Shown: in pieces, positions 1 through 5,444 of the stretch
How positions within the stretch are numbered: the stretch's first letter is position 1
Layout of the letters: the number at the start of each line of letters is the position of its first letter
NCBI GenBank assembly: GCA_043803845.1
Contig: JAZDJT010000011.1
Span: 1-8,860 of the forward strand
Length of the DNA stretch: 8,860 bases
From: JAZDJT01 sp043803845
Lineage (GTDB): Bacteria > Patescibacteriota > Minisyncoccia > Minisyncoccales > GCA-002788555
Direction: 5' to 3'
Notes under the pieces: model-generated
Seen by the model: only the letters and a program-made list of their open reading frames with translations
What the model was told of the DNA's origin: nothing
The model's database searches: none
Translations under genes and position numbers: made by a program

Positions 1-428
1 TAATTCTTCTGATTTCGGCGATAGCTATTTTAATAGTCGTTTTTCTTATCTATAAATCTTTTCTTACCGCGTCTTTAAAGTCAATAAAGATTAACGAGAC
101 CGAAATCTCCGTTGAGACAGCCATCACTCCAGAGGAAAAAGCCAAAGGTCTCTCCGGCAGAGAATATCTTCCTAGAAACCGAGGTATGATTTTTCTTTTC
201 AGTGAACCCAACTATTATTCCTTTTGGATGAAAGACACTTTGCTATCCCTGGACTTCATCTGGATCAGGGGTGATGAGGTGGTAGGTATCACCCAGAACG
301 TCCGACCGGAGGATTACCAGCCACCGGATTCTTTGAAACCAAAAGAAAAAGTTGATTCGGTCGTAGAAGTCAATGCCGGATTTATAGAAGAGAATGGTAT
401 CGAAGTAGGGGACAAAATTGTTTTTTGA
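1..428 (+). CDS. DUF192 family protein, membrane-anchored (5' end missing)
   Basis: The reading frame is open from the window edge (first full codon at position 3), so the true start lies upstream; the first internal ATG at 186 is inside the conserved domain and is not the start. The visible 141 residues open with a hydrophobic segment (ILLISAIAILIVVFLIYKSF), a signal anchor or uncleaved signal peptide that places the domain outside the membrane. The DUF192 (COG1430) signature follows: TPEEKAKGLSGREYLP, then NRGMIFLF, then the hallmark FWMKDTLLSLDFIWI, and the family's usual end, GIEVGDKIVF. DUF192 proteins are small extracytoplasmic beta-rich proteins whose biochemical role is not established. 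The stop TGA overlaps the -35 box of a candidate promoter for the next gene. Family assignment is firm; function is unknown. Confidence 0.9.
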   Translation, partial: ILLISAIAILIVVFLIYKSFLTASLKSIKINETEISVETAITPEEKAKGLSGREYLPRNRGMIFLFSEPNYYSFWMKDTLLSLDFIWIRGDEVVGITQNVRPEDYQPPDSLKPKEKVDSVVEVNAGFIEENGIEVGDKIVF

Positions 429-453
429 TAAAGTTGATTTTTATTGATAAAAT
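425..453 (+). promoter_or_regulatory. Candidate sigma-70-type promoter
   Basis: TTGATA (425-430) is followed after exactly 17 bases by TAAAAT (448-453); each hexamer matches five of six consensus positions. Transcription would begin near 460, giving a leader of about 100 bases before the Gmad2 gene at 564. The -35 box overlaps the TGA stop of the DUF192 gene. The prediction rests on hexamers and spacing only, and A+T-rich DNA makes chance matches fairly common. Confidence 0.45.
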
Positions 454-559
454 TGAATTAGAAAAATGGATTCAAAATAATGGAGAACAAGAATCAGAAC
501 AAATTTTTTGGGAAGGGGATAACTATATTACTCATTGTCCATTAATTTATTGCGAATAA
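434..559 (+). CDS. Possible small ORF, TTG start, 41 aa (doubtful)
   Basis: Between the DUF192 stop and the next gene a frame stays open and ends in TAA at 557-559, four bases before the ATG at 564. Read from TTG 434 it gives a 41-residue acidic peptide containing LEKWIQNNG and ending THCPLIYCE. There is no ATG or GTG in frame and no Shine-Dalgarno site; TTG 425 is an alternative start. The candidate promoter at 425-453 overlaps its 5' end, so a transcript from that promoter would lack this start. The composition (Trp, Cys, His, many Glu) reads like protein, so it may be a gene remnant or simply the open leader of the next gene. I recognise no family. Confidence 0.25.
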   Translation: MIFIDKIELEKWIQNNGEQESEQIFWEGDNYITHCPLIYCE

Positions 560-563
560 ATAT

Positions 564-1094
564 ATGAATAAAATTATTAGTATCCTTATAGCGATCGTTA
601 TTGTCGCCACTGGCATATGGTTTTATCTAAACTATTATAAGATTCCTTCTGAATTGAAAAGTTTTGATGATTGTGTCAAGGCCGGCTATCCGATTATGGA
701 GAGTTATCCACGACAGTGCAAAGTGCCGGACGGAGAGGTTTTTACAGAAGATATCGGCAATGAATTAGAAAAAACTGACCTGATAATAATAGATAGTCCT
801 CGGCCAAATGAAAGGATAGAAAGCCCTTGGCAAATTAAGGGCCGAGCAAGAGGTTCTTGGTTTTTCGAGGCGACTTTTCCAATAAAACTTCTTGATAAAG
901 ATGGAAATGTTTTAGCAAGTACAGAGGCCCAGGCCCAAGGCGAGTGGACAACGGACGACTTCGTTCTTTTTAAGGCCGAGCTGAAATTTTCTGCCACAAG
1001 TGACGAAAAAGGTACGCTTATTCTAGAAAAGAGCAATCCATCAGACCTGCCGCAGAACGCCGACCAGCTAAGAGTTCCTGTCGTCTTTAAATAA
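564..1094 (+). CDS. Gmad2 immunoglobulin-like domain protein, membrane-anchored
   Basis: This 176-residue protein starts with an N-terminal hydrophobic helix (about residues 4-22, IISILIAIVIVATGIWFYL) that anchors or exports it. Next comes a short two-cysteine segment (about 34-62) with C37 and C52 around YPIMESYPRQC and the pattern G-E-V-F; similar cysteine segments often precede such domains in CPR proteins. The C-terminal half (about 73-176) resembles the Gmad2 Ig-like fold: IIDSPRPNERIESPWQIKG, then a Trp/Phe-rich strand, EAQAQGEWTTDDF, and a closing strand RVPVVF. Gmad2 domains are thought to act in surface binding or envelope structure; no ligand can be inferred. The ATG at 564 has no Shine-Dalgarno site, but it is the only start that preserves the anchor. 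It lies four bases after the doubtful small ORF and downstream of a candidate promoter. Confidence 0.8.
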   Translation: MNKIISILIAIVIVATGIWFYLNYYKIPSELKSFDDCVKAGYPIMESYPRQCKVPDGEVFTEDIGNELEKTDLIIIDSPRPNERIESPWQIKGRARGSWFFEATFPIKLLDKDGNVLASTEAQAQGEWTTDDFVLFKAELKFSATSDEKGTLILEKSNPSDLPQNADQLRVPVVFK

Positions 1095-1127
1095 AAATTG
1101 AGATTTTTAATTGAGTAAAAATTGATA

Positions 1128-1511
1128 ATGGAAAAGGGAGTTAACGTCATCATCACCGACGATAAAAATAGAGTACTGGTTTTGAAAAGAAGCCTTGGCG
1201 TCAAGGATTCTCCAGGTTTATGGGATTTGCCCGGCGGAAGGATTGAAGAGAACGAAAATTTGATTAATGCCATCGTCAGGGAGACCAAGGAAGAGACCAA
1301 CTTTAACATAAGAAAAGCGAGCAGTCCTTTTTACGTTTACCGTTATCCCAACACAGAAATTTACGCCGTGAAAACGCAGTTTAACAAAGGGGACATTCTG
1401 AAAATAGATAGAAAAGAGCATGCCGAGTTTAAATGGGTTTCCAAGGACGACTGGAAACGCCTTAGATATACCCCCAGCGTTTTAGATACAATAAAAAGAT
1501 TTTTCCAATAA
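1128..1511 (+). CDS. Nudix hydrolase with modified Nudix box
   Basis: Nudix enzymes hydrolyse nucleoside diphosphates linked to another moiety, using Mg2+ bound by the Nudix box. The box lies at about residues 37-59 of this 127-residue cytosolic protein: G37, E43, R51-E52, E55-E56. The metal-binding glutamates are present, but the usual glycine of the REUXEEXGU signature is Asn (N58) in RETKEETNF. It is preceded by LWDLPGG and an N-terminal strand pair (VNVIITDDKNRVLVLKRS). The C-terminal part (EFKWVSKDDWKRL, then a final helix) is typical of the fold. I prefer ATG 1128; a TTG at 1122 would add two residues. No clear Shine-Dalgarno site is visible. The substrate cannot be read from the sequence; MutT-like house-cleaning or NDP-sugar hydrolysis are both possible. 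Confidence 0.88.
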   Translation: MEKGVNVIITDDKNRVLVLKRSLGVKDSPGLWDLPGGRIEENENLINAIVRETKEETNFNIRKASSPFYVYRYPNTEIYAVKTQFNKGDILKIDRKEHAEFKWVSKDDWKRLRYTPSVLDTIKRFFQ

Positions 1512-1532
1512 TTTTTAAAGTTATTTTTTAAT

Positions 1533-1982
1533 ATGCTTAGCGTCTTAAGAGAAATTTTTTATAACGAACCGCTCATCTCAGCTTTCACCGGCTGGTTAGG
1601 AGCCCAGGGCGTAAAAGTCATCACTAAGATAGTCAGCGAACGTCGCTTCGATTTTAAATGGTTTGTTTTAACCGGCGGAATCATCAGCTCTCACACCGCC
1701 GGAGTGATAGCTCTGGCGACATCCTGCGCCATTAAATTCGGCTTGGGTTCCGGCTATTTTGCTTTGGCGTCAGCTCTTGCGGCGCTAATTATCTTTGATG
1801 CCAGAATCATCAGAAAAGCGGCAGGTAAGCAAGCAGAGGCTTTAAATAAAATCGTTGAAGATTTGTACAGGAAGAAAAAACTTGAGATGATTGGGTTGAG
1901 AGAACTTCTTGGCCACACCTCGGTAGAGGTTTTTATCGGAGCAATATTCGGTTTGTTGATAGGCGTCTTGTTGACTTATTAA
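1533..1982 (+). CDS. Divergent PAP2 family (DUF212/YuiD-like) membrane protein
   Basis: This 149-residue integral membrane protein matches the DUF212 pattern (COG1963), a divergent relative of PAP2 acid phosphatases. Visible marks are GWLGAQGVKVI near residues 20-30, the SSH motif S52-S53-H54 inside GGIISSHTAGVIAL, D89-A90-R91 with IIRKAAGKQAEALN, and the terminal ELLGHTSVEVFIGAIFG (residues 124-140). Hydrophobic stretches at about 44-66, 75-88 and 130-148 look membrane-embedded. The usual Met-Pro before SSH is Ile-Ile here. Bacterial members have no settled function; a lipid-phosphate phosphatase role is family-based guesswork. It starts 21 bases after the Nudix gene with no Shine-Dalgarno site, so it is probably cotranscribed with it. 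Confidence 0.87.
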   Translation: MLSVLREIFYNEPLISAFTGWLGAQGVKVITKIVSERRFDFKWFVLTGGIISSHTAGVIALATSCAIKFGLGSGYFALASALAALIIFDARIIRKAAGKQAEALNKIVEDLYRKKKLEMIGLRELLGHTSVEVFIGAIFGLLIGVLLTY

Positions 1983-1988
1983 TCGGCA

Positions 1989-2017
1989 TTGGATTTTTAA
2001 TGTATTTTTAATATAAT
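1989..2017 (+). promoter_or_regulatory. Candidate promoter for the orphan gene at 2037
   Basis: A perfect TATAAT -10 box lies at 2012-2017 in the short gap after the DUF212 gene. Seventeen bases upstream is a weak -35, TTGGAT (1989-1994, three of six). A better -35-like TTGACT at 1971-1976 is too far from this -10. Transcription from this box would begin around 2021-2025, leaving a leader of only about 12-16 bases that starts at or inside the ribosome-binding site. Confidence 0.5.
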
Positions 2018-2020
2018 AAA

Positions 2021-2028
2021 AGAGGTGG
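2021..2028 (+). promoter_or_regulatory. Strong Shine-Dalgarno site upstream of the TTG at 2037
   Basis: AGAGGTGG contains GAGGTG (2022-2027), complementary to the usual 16S rRNA tail, nine bases before TTG 2037. It is the only strong Shine-Dalgarno site ahead of any start in the window, and it is the main support for choosing a TTG start here. Confidence 0.6.
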
Positions 2029-2036
2029 CTTAAAAA

Positions 2037-2369
2037 TTGAATTCAACCATTGAGCGGGAAATAGCGTTGCGAAGGTCGGGAATGGATTACTCAATTAAGG
2101 CTGGTAACTATCTCTGTGGTGGCTACCGTACGCCCTGCCTCAACTGTTCACTCAAAGGCGATAACCCGGCTGGCTCTATTCTGGAAAGGACTAAGATTTG
2201 TTTCGAAAAATGTACTTTCGAAATCATGATTTGGTTGCTTAGCGATGAGCAGAATAGACTGTATGAGGAGGTTAGGCCGAAAACGATGAAAGAACGTGAT
2301 GTCCAAAAAGCGATAACAGAGAAAAGATTCATCATGGAAGAAAATTTCGTCGGGAGAAAAAAACAATAG
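2037..2369 (+). CDS. Hypothetical protein with five cysteines
   Basis: I do not recognise a family. The 110-residue product is soluble, with no signal peptide or membrane segment. Five cysteines fall in its first half: C27, then C34-x2-C37, then C55-x3-C59, which could bind a metal or form disulfides. The second half is charged and probably helical (IWLLSDEQNRLYEEV, then a Lys/Arg/Glu-rich tail). The TTG start is favoured by the Shine-Dalgarno site at 2021-2028. An alternative is ATG 2082, with GAAGG at 2071-2075, giving 95 residues and keeping all the cysteines. The gene has its own candidate promoter and a terminator that includes its TAG stop in the loop, so it appears to be a monocistronic unit set between cotranscribed neighbours. 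Confidence 0.7.
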   Translation: MNSTIEREIALRRSGMDYSIKAGNYLCGGYRTPCLNCSLKGDNPAGSILERTKICFEKCTFEIMIWLLSDEQNRLYEEVRPKTMKERDVQKAITEKRFIMEENFVGRKKQ

Positions 2370-2383
2370 TTTCTCCCTTTTTT
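2352..2383 (+). terminator. Intrinsic (Rho-independent) terminator
   Basis: GGGAGAAA (2352-2359) pairs perfectly with TTTCTCCC (2370-2377) as an eight-base-pair stem. The ten-base loop contains the TAG stop of the preceding gene, and six T residues follow directly (2378-2383). The opposite strand has no T-tract after the stem, so it works in the + direction only. The next gene's ATG comes just three bases after the T-tract. Confidence 0.85.
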
Positions 2384-2386
2384 GTT

Positions 2387-2821
2387 ATGTCAAATATCTT
2401 TGAAAAAATACTTTATACATTAAGATTAATCAAGTCAAGAAGTCCTATACTGGCTGTTGACGGAATAGTTTCGGACGGAGAAAAAATCTTATTAGTCAGG
2501 CGGGCAATTCCGCCATTTCTCGGTTATTGGACCCTGCCGGGAGGGCACGTTGAATACGGAGAGACGGTCGAGGAAGCGATAAAAAGGGAAATGAGAGAAG
2601 AGCTGGGGATAGAAGTTAAAATCAAGAGATTAGTCGGCGTCTACTCCGATCCGAAGAGAGATCCGAGATATCACAGCGTTGCCGTTAATTTTCTTCTTGA
2701 ACCGGTAAGTAAAGACATCCGTCTTAACTTCGAGGGGTCGGAATTTAAATTCTTTTCAATAAAAGAACTGCCTGAAAAAATTGGTTACGACCATAGAAAA
2801 ATGATAGAAGACCTCTTTTAA
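2387..2821 (+). CDS. Nudix hydrolase with canonical Nudix box
   Basis: This 144-residue protein carries a full Nudix signature at residues 53-75: G53, E59, R67-E68, E71-E72, L73-G74-I75, in GGHVEYGETVEEAIKREM and on. It is preceded by a strand pair (AVDGIVSDGEKILLVRRA) and YWTLPGG. Its close match to ADP-ribose pyrophosphatase/MutT-type sequences suggests hydrolysis of nucleotide-sugar or oxidised nucleotide substrates, but specificity cannot be fixed. Residues 1-18 form an N-terminal helix before the core. ATG 2387 is the only canonical start that keeps the whole domain, yet it has no Shine-Dalgarno site and lies immediately after an intrinsic terminator, so its own transcript start is unclear. 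It is not a close copy of the Nudix gene at 1128, judging from the different flanking residues. Confidence 0.9.
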   Translation: MSNIFEKILYTLRLIKSRSPILAVDGIVSDGEKILLVRRAIPPFLGYWTLPGGHVEYGETVEEAIKREMREELGIEVKIKRLVGVYSDPKRDPRYHSVAVNFLLEPVSKDIRLNFEGSEFKFFSIKELPEKIGYDHRKMIEDLF

Positions 2822-2844
2822 AATGCTCGTTGATAATTTCTAAA

Positions 2845-3627
2845 ATGATAAAAAAAACAGAGGGAAAAGAATTTTTTATCGGGATAGACCTCGGATGGAG
2901 AGAGAAGAAGACAACGGGAATTTGTATTTTGGAAAGACAGGAGAATAGCCTTTTTCCTCAAAAAGTTTGGCAGGAACAGTGCCAGGACATATTAGGAAGG
3001 AATGTTATCAGAAAGGTAACCCCGTTTTTGAAGAACGCAAAGACAATAGTCGTTGATGCACCTTTGACAGAGGGAAGGGGTAAAGGCGATATGCGGCTCT
3101 TTGAAAAATTCTTTTCGACTAAGTCCTTCAAGGAAAAAAATGTTTCGCCCTTGCCGCCGGCTCTCGTTCCTCAGTTTGCGGAATTTGCCAGAGAAATAAG
3201 AGAGAAACTGGAGGAAAGAGGATTTGTTCTTGATAGGAATTTGATTGAAGTTTCTACAAAAATGACAAGAGAAATCTGCGGCGATAATATTTTTATTAAT
3301 GTTTTGGGCAAGGCCTTGGAAGAAATCTGCTGTACGCAAAAGAGAAAATTTAAGAAAGAAAAAAGTGGAGTGACGATCCGTCAAAAAGATTCTCTCTGCG
3401 CTGTTTGCAAAACGCAAAACCAAAGATGGGCGTTACTTTGCGCCGCTATAGCCTATCTTCATTTTGTCCTCAAAACTCGTTATATTGGTTATAAAGACGG
3501 GTTTTTGTTTCTGCCGGAGATGGCTTTCTGGAAGGGGGAGTGGCGGAGAATATTTTATGACGCTTGGATGTCGCGTTCTCGCTTTAAATACCATTATCTT
3601 ACCACTAATATTTTTAATAAGAGATAA
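2845..3627 (+). CDS. DUF429 family protein (RNase H-like fold)
   Basis: The 260-residue product has the layout of DUF429 (COG2410/COG4923-type predicted nucleases). A first strand carries an acidic residue in FIGIDLGW (D15), a second acidic strand reads TIVVDAPL (D71), then R-x-K-x-D (D82), a Pro-rich segment (SPLPPALVPQF, 101-111), a long helix, and a strand with LIEVST (133-138) matching the family's IEVYP-like motif. The C-terminal helix ALLCAAIAYLHFV and FLFLPE end the fold. The D15/D71 pair suits metal binding in an RNase H fold, but activity is not proven for the family. It also carries C145, C162-C163, C185-x2-C188 and C199, more cysteine than I would expect. ATG 2845 is preferred; TTG 2830 would add five residues. 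It follows the Nudix gene by 23 bases, so probably shares its transcript. Confidence 0.68.
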   Translation: MIKKTEGKEFFIGIDLGWREKKTTGICILERQENSLFPQKVWQEQCQDILGRNVIRKVTPFLKNAKTIVVDAPLTEGRGKGDMRLFEKFFSTKSFKEKNVSPLPPALVPQFAEFAREIREKLEERGFVLDRNLIEVSTKMTREICGDNIFINVLGKALEEICCTQKRKFKKEKSGVTIRQKDSLCAVCKTQNQRWALLCAAIAYLHFVLKTRYIGYKDGFLFLPEMAFWKGEWRRIFYDAWMSRSRFKYHYLTTNIFNKR

Positions 3628-3632
3628 TAAAC

Positions 3633-4343
3633 ATGGAGCAGAAGGAATTCAGAAAATTTTTACTGGAGCAGATTTCTCTGCCGCGAGAGAAATGGGATAA
3701 GCAATTTCGCGATTACGCCGAGAGAAAATGGTCTGAAGAGGCTGTGGTGAGAGAGGTGCCGGAATTTTTTGAGTACGAGAAGAGGGGAAAAGATTTAAAA
3801 AGATATTTGGCGGGTTTAGACCTGACAGAAGAAGAGTTGAAAGGGAAAAAGATATTGGACCTTGGCTGCGGCGACGGGAATTTCATTAAGGAATGTCTGG
3901 ATAAGAAAATAACAGAAGACGTCTTTGGCTTTGATTACCGCATAAAAAAAGAAGCGGTTCCGAGCAATTACAGAGGTCATCTTTTATACGCCGATTTTGA
4001 AAAGGGACCTTTTCCGACTAGGGATTTCGACTTAATAATATCTTTTGCCGCCGTTGAAGCGCCTTCCTTTTCGGGAGAAAAAAAGTTTCCCAAGAAGACT
4101 CTAATTTTTTCCCTGGAAGCGTTGAAAGAAATTGGCGAAATAAGGATTTTTCCGATTCGTAAGTCTCGTCCCCAGAGCGGTCTTTTAGGAATCGAATACT
4201 CCCGAAGAGTTTGGGTTGAAATATTAAAGGAGTTAGAAAGCGCAAAAGGGATAAAATGGACAATTACGCCCATAGATATCAAGTCCTCGGGCAGGAATAA
4301 GGACGTGTGGCTAGAGGAACTTTTAGTGATAAGAAAAAAATGA
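3633..4343 (+). CDS. Class I SAM-dependent methyltransferase
   Basis: This 236-residue cytosolic protein has an N-terminal helical region (1-70, rich in Glu, Lys and Arg) followed by a Rossmann methyltransferase core. Motif I is ILDLGCGDGNF (residues 74-84), the SAM-binding loop. Motif II is VFGFDYR, with the acidic residue that binds the SAM ribose; the motif III/IV region is LLYADFEKGPF followed by FDLIISFAAVE. The usual catalytic signatures for DNA or protein targets (NPPY, DPPY) are absent, so the substrate is unknown; a small-molecule, lipid or sugar target is as likely as a macromolecule. Its start is five bases after the DUF429 stop, and its TGA stop overlaps the next gene's ATG (ATGA at 4340-4343), which suggests translational coupling. 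Confidence 0.82.
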   Translation: MEQKEFRKFLLEQISLPREKWDKQFRDYAERKWSEEAVVREVPEFFEYEKRGKDLKRYLAGLDLTEEELKGKKILDLGCGDGNFIKECLDKKITEDVFGFDYRIKKEAVPSNYRGHLLYADFEKGPFPTRDFDLIISFAAVEAPSFSGEKKFPKKTLIFSLEALKEIGEIRIFPIRKSRPQSGLLGIEYSRRVWVEILKELESAKGIKWTITPIDIKSSGRNKDVWLEELLVIRKK

Positions 4344-4723
4344 TTTCCAAAAAAGATATAATTTTTACCGTTATACTGACGATTAATCTTTTTCTGCTGT
4401 CTTTTTTCTATTCTCGAAATGTAGTGAATAGCACGGAGCCTGCTGTATTCAGGACCAGTAGAACCTATGGATTTCCTCTTACGGTTTTTTCAATCTCTCG
4501 AAGTACCCAGGAATATAGCGAGGCAAAAGAGATTTATTCGAAAAGTAATTACGAGCTTTTAAACAGGGGATGGAATTTAGATATGGGCACAGAGAATATA
4601 AATTTTCCGCTGGCGATTTTACTCAACTTTATTTCCTCTCTCGTGTTTAGCATCGCGACCATCGGAATTTTTAACGCCTTAATTTTCGCGGTCATCAAAA
4701 AAGTGAGAAGAGGGTATTGTTAA
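4340..4723 (+). CDS. Small two-segment membrane protein, unknown function
   Basis: I recognise no family. From ATG 4340 the product has 127 residues. One hydrophobic helix is at about 7-24 (IIFTVILTINLFLLSFFY). A polar, Tyr/Ser/Asn-rich loop (about 25-88, no cysteine) follows. The C-terminal hydrophobic stretch at about 89-121 is long enough for a tilted helix or a tight hairpin. The protein ends in KKVRRGYC. Positive charges at both ends suggest both termini are cytoplasmic and the middle loop is outside. The start forms an ATGA overlap with the methyltransferase stop. A GTG at 4307 would add eleven residues but lies inside the methyltransferase gene without a ribosome-binding site. The tight overlap hints at a shared job with the methyltransferase, but that is inference. 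Confidence 0.7.
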   Translation: MISKKDIIFTVILTINLFLLSFFYSRNVVNSTEPAVFRTSRTYGFPLTVFSISRSTQEYSEAKEIYSKSNYELLNRGWNLDMGTENINFPLAILLNFISSLVFSIATIGIFNALIFAVIKKVRRGYC

Positions 4724-4745
4724 TTTTTAAACTAGCGACAAAGAA

Positions 4746-5432
4746 ATGAGTAACAATAAAATTCAGCTTTCGCCAAATTCTCTAAATCTTTTTAAGGAAT
4801 GCCCTTTTTGTTTTTGGTTGGAGAAACGTCAAGGCATAAAGAGGCCTCAGCCTTATCCTTATGCCTTAAACGCCGCCGTTGATATCCTTTTAAAAGAGGA
4901 GTTTGACTCTTATAGAAAAAAAGGAGAATCTCATCCCTTGCTTTTGAAAAATAATATTGACGCCAAGCTTTTTCCCGACCAAGAGCTTTTAGATAGATGG
5001 CGTAACAATTTTAAAGGGATTCGCTATTACGATAGAGAGCTTGACGCTACGCTATTTGGAGCGGTAGATGACGTTTTGGAATTTCCCGACGGCAAGCTAG
5101 CACCTCTTGATTACAAATCTACTGGCAGCAGCAGCGCAAATATCTATGACCGTTTTCAGCTGCAGTTGGATGTTTACACCTATCTCCTGGAGGCCAATAA
5201 TTATAAAACGTCAAGGGAAGGGTATCTTGCTTTTTACATCGTTGATAAGGGAAACGGCTTTAAAGATAAGCTTCCTTTTAAAAAGGAACTTCATAAAATA
5301 AAGACCAATCCTTCTCTCGTCCCGGTTTTTTTTAGAGAGGCGGTTGAACTCTTGAGGAAAAAAGAGCCGCCTTTACACAGTGAAAACTGTCAGTATGAAA
5401 ACTGGCTGAAAAGAGCCAAACCCTTCGTTTAA
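4746..5432 (+). CDS. PD-(D/E)XK nuclease family protein (Cas4/RecB-like)
   Basis: This 228-residue protein fits the PDDEXK_1 superfamily. It begins LSPNSLNLFKECPFCFWLE (residues 8-25), as in many small CPR members. The catalytic core reads FGAVDDVLEF (D108/D109), then the D-x-K pair in PLDYKST (D122, K124), then the motif IV helix with Gln and Tyr, FQLQLDVYTYLLE (137-149). These residues would bind metal and cut DNA. C19 and C22 at the N-terminus and C215 near the C-terminus (SENCQYENW) echo the Fe-S cysteines of Cas4/AddB-type nucleases, but only three are present, one short of a standard [4Fe-4S] site. There are no cas genes or repeat array nearby, so a CRISPR role is not supported; a DNA-repair role is more plausible. 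The ATG at 4746 lacks a Shine-Dalgarno site. Confidence 0.82.
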   Translation: MSNNKIQLSPNSLNLFKECPFCFWLEKRQGIKRPQPYPYALNAAVDILLKEEFDSYRKKGESHPLLLKNNIDAKLFPDQELLDRWRNNFKGIRYYDRELDATLFGAVDDVLEFPDGKLAPLDYKSTGSSSANIYDRFQLQLDVYTYLLEANNYKTSREGYLAFYIVDKGNGFKDKLPFKKELHKIKTNPSLVPVFFREAVELLRKKEPPLHSENCQYENWLKRAKPFV

Positions 5433-5444
5433 TTATTAAGCTTT

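Noticed and set aside
426..428. UGA recoded as glycine (code 25), as in some CPR lineages
   Set aside because: TGA ends three genes exactly where their families end or where the next gene begins (426-428, 4341-4343, 8442-8444), and no conserved domain contains an in-frame TGA.
1093..1108. AAAAAT-TGAG-ATTTTT inverted repeat after the Gmad2 gene, as a terminator
   Set aside because: The stem is entirely A-T, so it would be weak, and no T-tract follows it.
704..1309. Long minus-strand open frame across the Gmad2 and Nudix genes
   Set aside because: It is antisense to two genes with recognisable domains, and its Ser/Leu/Phe-rich product shows no motif.
2992..3423. Minus-strand open frame within the DUF429 gene
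   Set aside because: The coding-strand frame carries family motifs; the antisense product is low-complexity Phe/Ser/Arg-rich and has no start signal.
3464..3700. Plus-strand open frame overlapping the DUF429 and methyltransferase junction
   Set aside because: It runs out of frame through two supported genes and has no motif or ribosome-binding site.
4307..4342. GTG 4307 as the start of the small membrane protein
   Set aside because: It would lie 37 bases inside the methyltransferase gene without a ribosome-binding site; ATG 4340 gives a classic ATGA overlap and the usual charge before the first helix.
4746..5432. Part of a CRISPR-Cas or other defence system built around the Cas4-like nuclease
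   Set aside because: No repeat array, cas gene, helicase or other defence gene is present; the neighbours are a membrane protein and an aminotransferase.
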